DNA of 64,000 bases, from NCBI RefSeq assembly GCF_051200875.1, contig NZ_CP195191.1, forward strand, positions 806,001 through 870,000, given 5' to 3'. Position numbers and translations under genes: made by a program. Under the pieces are notes generated by a model. The model worked only from the letters and a program-made list of their open reading frames with translations. It was not told the DNA's origin and ran no database searches. Source of the stretch: Pseudotabrizicola sp051200875 (lineage in GTDB: Bacteria > Pseudomonadota > Alphaproteobacteria > Rhodobacterales > Rhodobacteraceae). Below, one piece after another: positions 16,429 through 25,428 of the stretch; the stretch's first letter is position 1, and each line of letters opens with the position of its first letter.

Positions 16429-18167
16429 ATGTTCCTGCGTGGCATAGCGCGCGTGCGTTGGGTAAGTTCTGGCGATAGGGCAAGCATTGCATCGTACTGG
16501 GTCAAATGAACGTCACCGGTCAATTCATCGACCAAATGCGTGCGCTTCAGGCGATCCATAATTGGGCCCTTCACTTCGGCAAGATGGAGCACAACACCAG
16601 CGTCTTTTAGACGAGTATTGATCGCCTCAAGACTTTCAATAGCAGAGCTATCAATATCGTTCACCGCAACGCAGTTTAGAACAACCGCCCGGATCATCGG
16701 ATTGTCGACAACGCGCGCCATGACTGTATCTTCTAGCCAACGTGCATTCGGGAAGTACAGAGCCTCATCTACGCGAATAGACAAGACGTCTGGAACCGTC
16801 ATCACATTGTGGCGCTCGATGTTCCGGTAGTGTTCTGTGCCAGAAACCTGCCCGATGACCGCGAAATGCGGTTTGGTCGTCCGCCACAGATGCAACGCGA
16901 TCGAAAGTAGCACGCCAGAAGCAATTCCCGGTTCAACTCCGAAGACGAGGGTGACAAAGATCGTTGCACCAGCAGCGGCGCCATCGGCCTTGCTGACAAG
17001 GTAGGTGCGGCGAAGCGCCCCCAGATCGACAAGCCCAAGAACCGCCACGATAATCGTCGCGGCAAGAGTAGCTTTGGGAAGATGATAGAGCAGGGGGGTT
17101 AGAAACAGGGTCGCGAGAGCCATTCCAACTGCCGTATATGCTCCTGCTGCTGGCGTCTCGGCTCCTGCGTCAAAGTTAACGACCGACCGCGCAAAGCCTC
17201 CTGTGACAGGAAAGCCCCCTGACAGGCCGGCACCAAGATTAGACATGCCAAGGGCGACCAGTTCCTGATCCGGATCGATTCTTTGGCGACGCTTCGCAGC
17301 AAGGGTCTGTGCGACTGAAACCGTTTCAACATAACCGACCAATGAGATCAGGGCTGCAGGCGTAAGAATTGCGGCCCACAGATCCATATCAAGCGGGGGC
17401 AGGGCGGGTGTTGGCAGTCCTGAAGGGATATCTCCGACAAGCGCAACGCCTCGATCGCCCAATCCAAACCCCCAGGCGACTACCGTGGTCAAGGCGACAG
17501 CTCCAACTGGGGCTGCCCGAACGAGCAAGGAGGAAAGTTTGTCACTGACGCCATTGGCCTTAAGAACCGACTTCATTCGGCTGCGAGACCACCACAAGAA
17601 GCCGACGCCAAATCCGCCGATCAACAGCGTAAACACGTTCGTATTCAGCAGGTTGGCAAAGATGCCTCCAAGAACCTCTGGCATCGTGTGTCCGGATGCC
17701 TTGATGCCCAATATTCCCGGAATTTGACTGGTCGCAATCAGGATGCCTGATGCCGTGATGAAGCCGGAAATAACTGGATGACTAAGAAAGTTTGCTATAA
17801 AGCCCAAACGAAGAAGCCCCATAGCCAACAGCATCAACCCTGATGCCACTGCCATGGCAATAGCAGCGCCCAAATACTCTGGTGTGCCTGCCGCCGCCAG
17901 TTTGCCGACTGAAGCGGCCGTCATAAGACTTACCACGGCGACTGGCCCGACGGCCAATGTGCTGGACGTTCCGAATATTGCATAAAGAACAAGCGGCGCA
18001 ATCGAAGCATAAAGCCCGACTTCAGCCGGAAGACCGGCAAGCAGAGCATAGGCAAGAGATTGCGGGATCAGCATGATTGTGACAATGATCGCCGCCACCA
18101 AATCGTTGGTCAGCGTCGCTTGGTCATAGTTAGGCGCCCAATTCAGAATGGGGAAATAGCGTTTCAT
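16422..18167 (-). CDS. SulP-family anion transporter with STAS domain
   Basis: A 581-residue inner-membrane transporter of the SulP/SLC26 family. The SulP signature is in the first helices (NDLVAAIIVTIMLIPQSLAYALLAGLP, in pieces), followed by about 11–14 membrane segments. A cytoplasmic STAS domain begins near residue ~440 (DVLSIRVDEALYFPNARWLE through NDIDSSAIESLEAINTRLKD, in pieces). The substrate may be sulfate, bicarbonate or an organic anion; sequence alone does not decide. AGGAG precedes the ATG. It is transcribed alone, upstream of and in line with the LuxR gene. An AT-rich inverted repeat lies just before its start. Confidence 0.92.
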   Translation of the reverse strand: MKRYFPILNWAPNYDQATLTNDLVAAIIVTIMLIPQSLAYALLAGLPAEVGLYASIAPLVLYAIFGTSSTLAVGPVAVVSLMTAASVGKLAAAGTPEYLGAAIAMAVASGLMLLAMGLLRLGFIANFLSHPVISGFITASGILIATSQIPGILGIKASGHTMPEVLGGIFANLLNTNVFTLLIGGFGVGFLWWSRSRMKSVLKANGVSDKLSSLLVRAAPVGAVALTTVVAWGFGLGDRGVALVGDIPSGLPTPALPPLDMDLWAAILTPAALISLVGYVETVSVAQTLAAKRRQRIDPDQELVALGMSNLGAGLSGGFPVTGGFARSVVNFDAGAETPAAGAYTAVGMALATLFLTPLLYHLPKATLAATIIVAVLGLVDLGALRRTYLVSKADGAAAGATIFVTLVFGVEPGIASGVLLSIALHLWRTTKPHFAVIGQVSGTEHYRNIERHNVMTVPDVLSIRVDEALYFPNARWLEDTVMARVVDNPMIRAVVLNCVAVNDIDSSAIESLEAINTRLKDAGVVLHLAEVKGPIMDRLKRTHLVDELTGDVHLTQYDAMLALSPELTQRTRAMPRRNIA

Positions 18168-18214
18168 GCCGCGCTCCTGTCTTACGACTTTACTGGAGAT
18201 ATCGAAGCGCTATT

Positions 18215-18236
18215 TATATTGCAAGATGTGAATATA
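18215..18236. promoter_or_regulatory. AT-rich inverted repeat upstream of sulP
   Basis: TATATT and AATATA flank a 10-base centre, in an unusually AT-rich island about 50 bases before the sulP ATG. The layout resembles operators of ArsR-type repressors such as the sulfide-responsive SqrR/BigR group. That would suit a sulfur anion transporter, but this is a weak inference. Confidence 0.3.
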
Positions 18237-18283
18237 TATTTTCGCAGCTGAAACCACAGGCGCATTCGAGAAAAGAAAGCCCT

Positions 18284-18973
18284 TTACGACTGCGCTTCAA
18301 CCGCCGCCGCACGGATCTTTGCGATATTCGCACCATAGACTTCAGGCAGATCTACCGACCCACCGGAGAAAACGGCCGAACCGGCCACCAAGACGTCAGC
18401 ACCAGCAGCAGCAACCAGCGGAGCGGTTTCAACCGTGACGCCACCATCAATCTCGATATGGATAGGACGGGCGCCAATCATCTGACGGAGTTTTTTAACC
18501 TTATCAACTTGGCTTTGAATGAATTTCTGGCCGCCAAAGCCCGGATTCACGGTCATGACACAAATCAAGTCAACCATGTCGAGCAGGTATGGAACCTGGT
18601 CAAGCCCAGTGCCTGGGTTGATTGCAAGGCCTGCCTTGGCACCGGCAAGACGGATCGCTTGCAAGGTGCGATGAATATGCGGACCAGATTCCAGATGCGC
18701 CGTGATCACGTCAGCACCAGCTTTCGCATAAGCTTCAATGTAGGAGTCGACCGGCGCGATCATCAAATGAACGTCCATAACGCCTTTAATGTGTTTACGG
18801 ATGGCAGCGCAAGTTGAGGGTCCGAAGGTCAGGTTCGGAACAAAGTGGCCGTCCATGACGTCAACATGAACCCAGTCTGCGCCTTGAGCTTCAATGGCAC
18901 GACATTCAGCACCAAAATTGGCAAAGTCCGCTGACAGAATGGACGGGGCGATTTTGATGGAACGGTCGAACAT
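18284..18973 (-). CDS. rpe: Ribulose-phosphate 3-epimerase
   Basis: A 229-residue TIM-barrel enzyme that interconverts ribulose 5-phosphate and xylulose 5-phosphate in the Calvin and pentose phosphate cycles. IAPSILSADFANFG near the start, WVHVDVMDGHFVPNLTFG with metal/catalytic residues, MTVNPGFGGQKFI and EIDGGV are all present. The ATG at 18973 has AGGAG at 8 bases. It stands alone on the minus strand, followed by sulP after about 115 bases. Confidence 0.97.
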   Translation of the reverse strand: MFDRSIKIAPSILSADFANFGAECRAIEAQGADWVHVDVMDGHFVPNLTFGPSTCAAIRKHIKGVMDVHLMIAPVDSYIEAYAKAGADVITAHLESGPHIHRTLQAIRLAGAKAGLAINPGTGLDQVPYLLDMVDLICVMTVNPGFGGQKFIQSQVDKVKKLRQMIGARPIHIEIDGGVTVETAPLVAAAGADVLVAGSAVFSGGSVDLPEVYGANIAKIRAAAVEAQS

Positions 18974-19129
18974 CTTGCGTCTCCTAAGGCATTCGCGCTG
19001 CATACAGGGCCAAATCCGCGCGGTCTAGCTGAAGTTTACTTTACATAATATTGATTATCAGATTTTCTGATTAGCCATAATTAAGTTCCCCCTAATGGGA
19101 AACCGCCCTGTTTCCAACTGTTTGAAAGT

Positions 19130-19206
19130 TGGCGCACCCAGCACGATTCGAACGTGCGGCCTTTGCCTTCGGAGGGCAACGCTCTATCCAGCTGAGCTAT
19201 GGGTGC
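19130..19206 (-). tRNA. tRNA-Arg (anticodon CCG)
   Basis: Read on the minus strand it gives a full cloverleaf. The acceptor stem is GCACCCA/TGGGTGC, the D arm contains AGCTCAGCTGGATAGAGC, and the anticodon stem TTGCC/GGCAA holds the loop CTCCGAA (anticodon CCG). The T arm is GCACG TTCGAAT CGTGC, the discriminator is G, and an encoded CCA sits at 19130–19132. It reads CGG codons. It lies between sufS and rpe. Confidence 0.97.
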
Positions 19207-19251
19207 GTTGGCTTTGCTATAGCGGCAAGGCACGGTGACTGCAACACAGGT

Positions 19252-20472
19252 TTAAGCAAAAAGCTCGTGACACAGTTCCAAGGCAGAAACCAAAGAGTCC
19301 ACTTCTGATTTTGTGTTGTACATGCCAAAGGACGCCCGGCATGTCGCACCGACGCCCATATGATCCATCAACGGCATGGCACAATGTGTTCCCGCCCGGA
19401 CAGCAATTCCGCGCTTATCCAAGACAGTCGAGATATCATGGGCGTGCGCTGCGCCCTGTAACGTAAAGCTGAAAATTGCACCCTTGGTTTTTGAATTTCC
19501 CTGAATATTCAACCAATTCAGACCCGAAAGCCTCTTTTGCGCATAATCCCGCAATGCACGCTCATGCGCAGCAATCTGATCCATGCCGATGGACATCATA
19601 TAATCCAAGGCGACGCCCATGCCAATTTGCTGAACGATACCGGGAGTCCCGGCTTCGAACTTCATTGGTGGATCGTTATAGCTGACTGCATCGCGTGTCA
19701 CTTCGCGGATCATGTCACCGCCCCCAAGGAACGGCCGCATCTCTGCCATGCGTTCACGACGGATGAACATCGCCCCAGAACCACTTGGCCCATAAAGCTT
19801 ATGTCCGGTGATCGCATAAAAATCACAGCCAATCGCCTGCACATCTACCGGCTGATGTACCGCAGCCTGAGATCCATCAACAAGAACTGGAACACCCCGA
19901 TCGCGCGCGGCTTTGCAAATCGCCGCCACATCAACAACCGTTCCTAGCACATTTGACATTTGGGTGACGGCCACAAGTTTTGTCTTCGGGCCAATCGCTT
20001 CAATAACTGCATTTGGATCAATGTCGCCATTCGCGTCACATTCTACCCACTTCAGGACAACTCCCTGCCGTTCCCGCAGGAAATGCCACGGAACGATATT
20101 TGCGTGATGCTCCATCACGGTCAGGATGATCTCGTCCCCTGCCTGCAGCCGTGGCGCGGCCCATGCGTAGGAAACAAGATTGATACCCTCGGTTGTTCCG
20201 GTCGTGAAAACAATTTCGTCTTCACTTGCGGCATTCAGGAAACGAGCAACGATCCCGCGAACCGATTCATACTTGTCGGTTGCCAAGTTAGAAAGGAAGT
20301 GCAAACCCCTGTGAACATTAGCATATTCCATAGAATAGGCATGATTCATCGCATCGATCACGACCTTGGGCTTTTGCGCGCTTGCTCCATTGTCCAAGTA
20401 CACAAGTGGCTTGCCATTTACCTGGCGCGACAAGATCGGAAAATCGGCGCGGATTGCGTTGACATCATACAT
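19252..20472 (-). CDS. sufS: Cysteine desulfurase SufS
   Basis: A 406-residue PLP enzyme that takes sulfur from cysteine for Fe–S cluster assembly. It shows the class II (SufS/CsdA) pattern: VYLDNGASAQKP near the start, ITGHKLYGPSGSG with the PLP lysine, and RAGTHCAMPLMDH with the persulfide cysteine near the C-terminus. The ATG at 20472 follows AGGGAG, and the upstream Yip1 gene stops 3 bases earlier. It is the last gene of the suf operon. No SufE or SufU partner is seen nearby. A second, class I cysteine desulfurase heads the same operon. Confidence 0.96.
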   Translation of the reverse strand: MYDVNAIRADFPILSRQVNGKPLVYLDNGASAQKPKVVIDAMNHAYSMEYANVHRGLHFLSNLATDKYESVRGIVARFLNAASEDEIVFTTGTTEGINLVSYAWAAPRLQAGDEIILTVMEHHANIVPWHFLRERQGVVLKWVECDANGDIDPNAVIEAIGPKTKLVAVTQMSNVLGTVVDVAAICKAARDRGVPVLVDGSQAAVHQPVDVQAIGCDFYAITGHKLYGPSGSGAMFIRRERMAEMRPFLGGGDMIREVTRDAVSYNDPPMKFEAGTPGIVQQIGMGVALDYMMSIGMDQIAAHERALRDYAQKRLSGLNWLNIQGNSKTKGAIFSFTLQGAAHAHDISTVLDKRGIAVRAGTHCAMPLMDHMGVGATCRASFGMYNTKSEVDSLVSALELCHELFA

Positions 20473-20474
20473 AG

Positions 20475-21059
20475 TCAAACTCCCTGCCCGACGATGGGCA
20501 GCATCAAGAAGGCGATGATAAACGTCACGGCAATCATCGTGACAAGGATGCCGAAAAATACCCGAGCAACTGATTTAAAACCATGAAGTTCAGCAGTGAA
20601 GTGACTGATTAGCCAGAAATAAAGACCTACCGAAGCCATCCCAATGATCGAGGCCAATGGCGGAATCAGGATCACGGCAAGAATCTGCAAAACCTGCGGA
20701 ACGATCAGGATCATTTGCAGCCATACCACAAGCAACAAGGCATCTTCCTGTCGTCCGGTTCCGCCACGCCACCGCCCGATCACCGTGATCAGGAATACCA
20801 CGATAAGGTTGAACACCAAGTCGAGCGTAAACGTCGCAAATGGGCTGATCTGCACGGCTTCTTCGCCCATTACGGGCGAAACAGGGTAAAGCCCCATGTA
20901 GAAATGGACTGTAATCGCCGAAACCGTGGCAGCCAGAACCAGACCCATCCACCGAGCAGATACGGGGATCGACGCGCTCAAGACTTGCCGTGCTGCATCA
21001 CGAGGCTCTTGCACACTGTAGCGCGCAAATTCCAGATAGGATCTCACCGAAAAGGTCAT
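20475..21059 (-). CDS. Yip1-domain membrane protein
   Basis: A 194-residue protein with about five hydrophobic segments (roughly residues 38–58, 75–95, 108–130, 135–155, 168–190) and the Yip1-family opening YLEFARYSVQEPRDAARQVL. The function of bacterial Yip1 proteins is unknown. Its ATG overlaps the stop of the preceding membrane protein gene (ATGA), and sufS begins 2 bases after its stop, so all three should be co-translated. The position inside the suf operon seems to be a Rhodobacterales habit rather than a known part of Fe–S assembly. Confidence 0.75.
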   Translation of the reverse strand: MTFSVRSYLEFARYSVQEPRDAARQVLSASIPVSARWMGLVLAATVSAITVHFYMGLYPVSPVMGEEAVQISPFATFTLDLVFNLIVVFLITVIGRWRGGTGRQEDALLLVVWLQMILIVPQVLQILAVILIPPLASIIGMASVGLYFWLISHFTAELHGFKSVARVFFGILVTMIAVTFIIAFLMLPIVGQGV

Positions 21060-21535
21060 CCGCGCTCTACCTCGTGTAGCATGACGCCCCAGAAGCCGAA
21101 GAACGCGAGCGCGAGCCCGCCTGTCACCAGCCAATAACCGGCACTTGGCCCCACCATGCCAGCGACCATCCCCTGCAACAACATCAGTGGGGTAATCGTC
21201 GTCAACGCCCAGAAAAGAGCGAGGCGCGCGCTATACCAACTGCCCTGCCCGCCCAAAGCTTTGGCAGCCAGACGGCTTATCGCCGCCAGCAGATACCAAA
21301 AAGGAATGGTCGCCAGAACGGCAAAGGCTCTTGCAAGAATACGGGGCGCTGCCGAGGGCTCTCCGGCCACAAACGCCTCTCGCGAGGCAAGCGGCCATTG
21401 CGCCACGAAGGCAACGATCAGAAAGACCATCAGAAGCGAAAAGACAAACGGCTCGGAAACACCGCGCCGCAAATGACGGCGAACAGCCGCGCGTGGTTGC
21501 CGCCAGCTGGCCACGATGTCCGACGTTACTGCCAT
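21056..21535 (-). CDS. Conserved membrane protein of the suf operon
   Basis: A 159-residue protein with an amphipathic, arginine-rich N-terminus (SWRQPRAAVRRHLRRG) and four hydrophobic segments. It also looks related to the Yip1 family (LGGQGSWYSARLALFWALT is reminiscent), and it is coupled to the clear Yip1 gene downstream by a 4-base overlap. GGGGA precedes the ATG at 21535, 13 bases after the sufD stop. No function is assigned. Confidence 0.7.
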   Translation of the reverse strand: MAVTSDIVASWRQPRAAVRRHLRRGVSEPFVFSLLMVFLIVAFVAQWPLASREAFVAGEPSAAPRILARAFAVLATIPFWYLLAAISRLAAKALGGQGSWYSARLALFWALTTITPLMLLQGMVAGMVGPSAGYWLVTGGLALAFFGFWGVMLHEVERG

Positions 21536-21548
21536 TCCCCAGTGATCC

Positions 21549-22835
21549 TTAATGTTCGTGGCGGTGCAGCCAGTTTTCAAGGCGCTGGCGGATGTCTTCG
21601 GCAATCACCTCGTCTTCCACTTCGCTGATGGCTTCCGCCAAGAAGGCTAGAACCAACAACGATGTTGCAACCGACTTCGGAACGCCGCGTGATTGCAAAT
21701 AGAAAAGCGCGGTTTCGTCAATCGCACCCGAGGTCGAGCCGTGGCTGCACTGGACGTCATCGGCATAGATTTCCAGTTCAGGCTTCGCAAGAAACTGGCT
21801 GTCATCATCCAGAAGAAGCGATTGGCTGATCTGATAGCCATCGGTCTTTTGGGCGCCCGGCTTTACAAGTATCTTGCCTTGGAAAACGCCAACTGCCCCG
21901 TTCTTCAAGACCTTCTTGAACACTTGGCGGCTTTCGCAACGCTCTGCTGCATGAGTGATGAAGACCGTATCGTCATGATGGAAATCGCCATCTCCAACAG
22001 TCGCACCAGCGATATGGGCCACTCCGTCATCCCCGACAAGTTCAATGACCGCTTCGTTTCTGGTCAGTCGACCGTTGGCCGTCAGGGTAAATGATTTGAA
22101 CAAAGCCCCTGCCCCAACACGCGCAAAAAGATGCGTGTGCGCCCGACGTTCGTGATCACGACCCTGCGCGCGAATATGGTGGAACCTGCCACCATCCGCG
22201 ACGTCAATTTCCATCACTTTAGTGAAACGTGCGGCTGCCGGCCCGTTCTCCAAAATAGTCAGCTCGGCGCCCTTCTCAACCTTGATGCAGTGGTGAAGGA
22301 TAGCATCCGATGTTTCTGAACTGTGATGATAGATGAACGCCACAGGCTTGGAAGCCGCTTTCGTCGCCCGGATCAGGATACCGTCAGTTGCAAAGGCTGT
22401 GTTTAGTGCGGCCATCGGGCGGGCAACCGGAATTTGGCCACGCGCCTCAAGTTCACCGTAAAGATCGCGCGCCCAGTGAATGTCGCTTTCCGTCAGATCC
22501 GCAAGCCGGATGATTTCCACCCCGGCAAGTTCCAGCGGATCGGACTGGCTGGCATCAAAAACACCATCGACAAAAACGAGCTTCAGCCGATCGATCGCAT
22601 CGAAAATCGGCGCCTCGTCCGAACTATCGAACAGCGCGGCTTTGGGGGCTTCGGCGGCATTCAGCGAGGCTGGATCGGTATAGCGCCAGTATTCGTCGCG
22701 CTTTATCGGCATTCCCATGGCCGTCAGGCGATCCAAAGCATTAGACCGTGCCTTGCCAAGCCACCCCTTCGGATTGAAGGAAAGCCCCGAAATCCGTGCA
22801 GCAAGAAGGTCTGACTTCGTTTGCGGCAAGGCCAT
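21549..22835 (-). CDS. sufD: Fe–S assembly protein SufD
   Basis: A 428-residue SufD, scaffold partner of SufB and SufC in the SufBCD complex. The parallel beta-helix core and the C-terminal signature are clear (DDVQCSHGSTSGAIDETALFYLQSRG in pieces, then LLVLAFLAEAISEV). The conserved His of CSHG is kept. The ATG overlaps the sufC stop by one base (TAATG) and has GGAGGTG upstream. Confidence 0.96.
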   Translation of the reverse strand: MALPQTKSDLLAARISGLSFNPKGWLGKARSNALDRLTAMGMPIKRDEYWRYTDPASLNAAEAPKAALFDSSDEAPIFDAIDRLKLVFVDGVFDASQSDPLELAGVEIIRLADLTESDIHWARDLYGELEARGQIPVARPMAALNTAFATDGILIRATKAASKPVAFIYHHSSETSDAILHHCIKVEKGAELTILENGPAAARFTKVMEIDVADGGRFHHIRAQGRDHERRAHTHLFARVGAGALFKSFTLTANGRLTRNEAVIELVGDDGVAHIAGATVGDGDFHHDDTVFITHAAERCESRQVFKKVLKNGAVGVFQGKILVKPGAQKTDGYQISQSLLLDDDSQFLAKPELEIYADDVQCSHGSTSGAIDETALFYLQSRGVPKSVATSLLVLAFLAEAISEVEDEVIAEDIRQRLENWLHRHEH

Positions 22836-23590
22836 TACTGCACCTCCGCCAGAATATCAGCGTACCCGTTTTGCTCGACTTCCAAAGCCAACTCCGGTCC
22901 GCCGGTTTTGATGATGCGGCCGGCTGCCATGATGTGCACGACATCCGGTTTGATATGGTCCAGAAGGCGCTGGTAGTGGGTGATCACCAGAAATGACCGC
23001 CCCTCGTCTCGCAGGGCATTGACGCCCTCGGAAACCAGCTTCATCGCATCGACATCAAGACCCGAGTCCGTTTCGTCAAGGATGCACATTTTCGGCTCCA
23101 GCATTGCCATCTGCAGGATTTCGTTGCGCTTCTTCTCGCCACCTGAAAAGCCCACATTGACCGGGCGCTTCAGCATATCGGCGTCGATCTTCAACGACTT
23201 TGCCTTGGCCCGGACCACCTTCAGGAAATCGCCGGCTGATAATTCTTCTTCGCCGCGCGCCTTACGCTGCGCGTTCACAGCGGTCCGCAGGAACGTCATG
23301 TTACCCACGCCTGGAATTTCCACAGGGTATTGGAAAGCAAGGAACAAGCCAGCGGCAGCGCGCTCTTCCGGCTCCATCTCTAGAAGTTCTTCACCTTCCA
23401 GCGAGGCAGATCCATCAGTGACCTCGTAACCATCGCGACCAGCCAAGACATAGGACAGGGTCGATTTCCCCGACCCATTCGGCCCCATGATTGCATGGAC
23501 TTCACCGGCCTTCACCGAAAGATCGACACCCCGCAGGATGACCTTGTCTTCTTCTTCGAGTTTGACGTGAAGGTTCTTGATCTCAAGCAT
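22835..23590 (-). CDS. sufC: Fe–S assembly ATPase SufC
   Basis: A 251-residue ABC-type ATPase that drives the SufBCD scaffold. Walker A is GPNGSGKST (residues 36–43), the signature is FSGGEKKRNEILQ and Walker B is CILDETDSGLD. Starting at the ATG at 23590 (AGGAG upstream) gives the usual MLEIKNLHV opening. It follows a membrane protein gene after about 147 bases and is coupled to sufD. Confidence 0.97.
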   Translation of the reverse strand: MLEIKNLHVKLEEEDKVILRGVDLSVKAGEVHAIMGPNGSGKSTLSYVLAGRDGYEVTDGSASLEGEELLEMEPEERAAAGLFLAFQYPVEIPGVGNMTFLRTAVNAQRKARGEEELSAGDFLKVVRAKAKSLKIDADMLKRPVNVGFSGGEKKRNEILQMAMLEPKMCILDETDSGLDVDAMKLVSEGVNALRDEGRSFLVITHYQRLLDHIKPDVVHIMAAGRIIKTGGPELALEVEQNGYADILAEVQ

Positions 23591-23737
23591 CGCATATCTC
23601 CTGAAAAGCCGCATCCGTATGATGTGACTTTGGATTGAGGCCAAAGCGGTCTTTGGCAGGTTCCGAAAAATGGCTAAAGGCCGGTTGAGCCAAATCGGTC
23701 AACCGGTCGATTTTTTCACCGACGCCCAGTGAAGGGA

Positions 23738-24253
23738 TTACAGAAAGGGAATGGACACTCCGCGCACCAGCACGGAATAGGGTTCGGCCGAACCAAGCAC
23801 CTCTGCCACCCAAAGCGGCGAGGAGATCAATTCGAACAGATGTGGTGCCGCATGAACGAAGTTGTGCATACCCACTGTCATGATCAGCGCACCGGTCGAA
23901 TGAAGACCGATCAGCCCCTCCCGGTCGGTGAACATCTTTCGCCCTAGGTAGATTGCGATCATCAGCGCCACCACGCCGGTTACGACTTGGTCGTTGATCG
24001 GGTCTCCGGGCAAAGGTTCGTTCAGGCCCAACCAAAAGCGGGCCACTTCCAAAATGATCACGGCCAGCCCGCCAAGGCAAATCGCCCAGATGCGCCCCAG
24101 CCCATAGCCAAAGTTCGAGATCGCAGTCGCACTTTGTTTGGTTTTCAGGCGCGGCGCGATCACATAGCTCTCGTCCATGCCCACGAACAACGTGTGGCGG
24201 TTGGTCGTCGAGCCACTTTCGATCCGAGCAAGACGCTCGTGAAAGTCGTTCAT
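23738..24253 (-). CDS. Conserved membrane protein of the suf operon
   Basis: A protein of about 171 residues opening MNDFHERLARIES, a start I associate with uncharacterised Rhodobacteraceae proteins. A hydrophilic N-terminal ~45 residues is followed by three or four membrane spans (around ICLGGLAVIILEVARFWLGL, VVTGVVALMIAIYLG and GALIMTVGMHNFVHA). I use the ATG at 24253; a TTG at 24289 would add 12 residues. It lies between a methyltransferase-like gene and sufC. No function can be given. Confidence 0.7.
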   Translation of the reverse strand: MNDFHERLARIESGSTTNRHTLFVGMDESYVIAPRLKTKQSATAISNFGYGLGRIWAICLGGLAVIILEVARFWLGLNEPLPGDPINDQVVTGVVALMIAIYLGRKMFTDREGLIGLHSTGALIMTVGMHNFVHAAPHLFELISSPLWVAEVLGSAEPYSVLVRGVSIPFL

Positions 24254-24358
24254 GTGAATGGTCACTTTGGCCCCCGGTAGAATTGCCAACAGTCATTTGG
24301 CGTTCTAGTCGGGAAGCGCGGCAACAATGGGATGGGATTATGGCCAATTTAAGCATCC

Positions 24359-24946
24359 CTACTGCGCCTTCAAAAACCAGCCGATGACCCAATTCAAGCG
24401 ATCAGCCGGAATTGTGGTCGGCGCAACGTCAAACTCTGCCATGCGGCCATGCAGGCGGACGGGCTTCAGGAAACTCTCGATCTCGTGGTATTGTGGGCGC
24501 ACAGCATAGTCGTCGACCAATACAGTGACCGGACGGGTGATCCGAAATGCTGTGGTCAACAGACATGCCGGGCGAAACCGGCCATCAACCAGAACAACAT
24601 CCGGGTGCTCAAAATCGGGTCTATCCCATACCGACAAGGCGTATCCGGGAAAATGACGAAACGATTTCGGCCCAACGGGCGCCCCCCATTTTCCGGTCGG
24701 GCCTATGTCGCCATGATGAAGAACCACCCTGCCCTTTGGCGGACTGGCCTCAAACCAGTCTTGCATGCCGCGCAGCCATTCAGCGTCGCTTTCAACCGAA
24801 AACACGGCTTTGCCCAGTTCGGCACCCAGCACCGTTGATCCACCGGAACCATATTCCAGAATGGTCGATGCGCGTGCGTAGGCATCTGCCAACGCCTTCG
24901 CCTCGTCCTCTGGAAAGGTCAGTTCTGGTCGGACAGGTTCAGCCAA
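24359..24946 (-). CDS. SAM-dependent methyltransferase-like protein
   Basis: A 195-residue Rossmann-type protein. ILEYGSGGSTVLGAE (residues ~29–43) looks like methyltransferase motif I, followed by VFSVESDAEWL, the acidic ribose-binding position, and PDVVLVDGRFR as motif IV. The substrate is unknown. The start appears to be TTG at 24946, overlapping the end of the ybjQ-like gene by 8 bases; there is no suitable ATG. It sits in the middle of the suf operon on the same strand. A catalytically inactive Rossmann protein is the alternative. Confidence 0.65.
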   Translation of the reverse strand: MAEPVRPELTFPEDEAKALADAYARASTILEYGSGGSTVLGAELGKAVFSVESDAEWLRGMQDWFEASPPKGRVVLHHGDIGPTGKWGAPVGPKSFRHFPGYALSVWDRPDFEHPDVVLVDGRFRPACLLTTAFRITRPVTVLVDDYAVRPQYHEIESFLKPVRLHGRMAEFDVAPTTIPADRLNWVIGWFLKAQ

Positions 24947-25250
24947 GCCGCACCGCCGTACCGCTGGCTGAAACCATCAGCATCTGGCCGATGACCTCAT
25001 AATCCAGATCCACACCAACAACGGCGTTCGCCCCCAAGGCACGCGCCTTTTCGGTCATTTCGGACAAGGCCGTTTCGCGGGCATCGGCCAACTTGGCCTC
25101 ATAAGCTCCGGAACGCCCGCCGATGATATCGGTCACACTGGCGAAAAGATCGCGCACGATGTTCGCGCCCATGATCGCTTCGCCCGTCACAATGCCCTTG
25201 TAATCGGCAATCTGGTAGCCTTCGACATTTGGCGTGGTGGTCACGATCAT
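24939..25250 (-). CDS. YbjQ/DUF74 family protein
   Basis: A 103-residue YbjQ-type protein, a small pentamer-forming fold annotated as heavy-metal-binding but of unproven function. IVTTTPNVEGYQIADYKGIV, GANIVRDLFASVTDIIGGRS and GANAVVGVDLDYEVI are the family landmarks. It begins 1 base after the stop of the 58-residue gene and overlaps the methyltransferase-like gene. Its association with suf genes might hint at metal handling, as inference only. Confidence 0.88.
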   Translation of the reverse strand: MIVTTTPNVEGYQIADYKGIVTGEAIMGANIVRDLFASVTDIIGGRSGAYEAKLADARETALSEMTEKARALGANAVVGVDLDYEVIGQMLMVSASGTAVRLG

Positions 25251-25251
25251 T

Positions 25252-25428
25252 TCACTTCCCCCGATCCTTGATCATCTTGAGCGTGCCCAAGACCGCGAAC
25301 ATCAACAGGCCAAACATGACCATTGGCAAAAGAATGGTTTCGCGCGGCCAATCAAAGGCATAGATCATTCCAAGGCCCCAAAGGACCGTGGCGACCAACG
25401 CCTGAAAGACCACCGATTGCCACGTCAT
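25252..25428 (-). CDS. Small two-span membrane protein (58 aa)
   Basis: A 58-residue protein starting MTWQSVVFQALVATVLWGLG, with two hydrophobic segments (about residues 6–24 and 31–50) and a basic C-terminal tail KMIKDRGK. Its ATG overlaps the sufB stop (ATGA), so it is coupled to sufB. I do not recognise the family. Confidence 0.7.
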   Translation of the reverse strand: MTWQSVVFQALVATVLWGLGMIYAFDWPRETILLPMVMFGLLMFAVLGTLKMIKDRGK

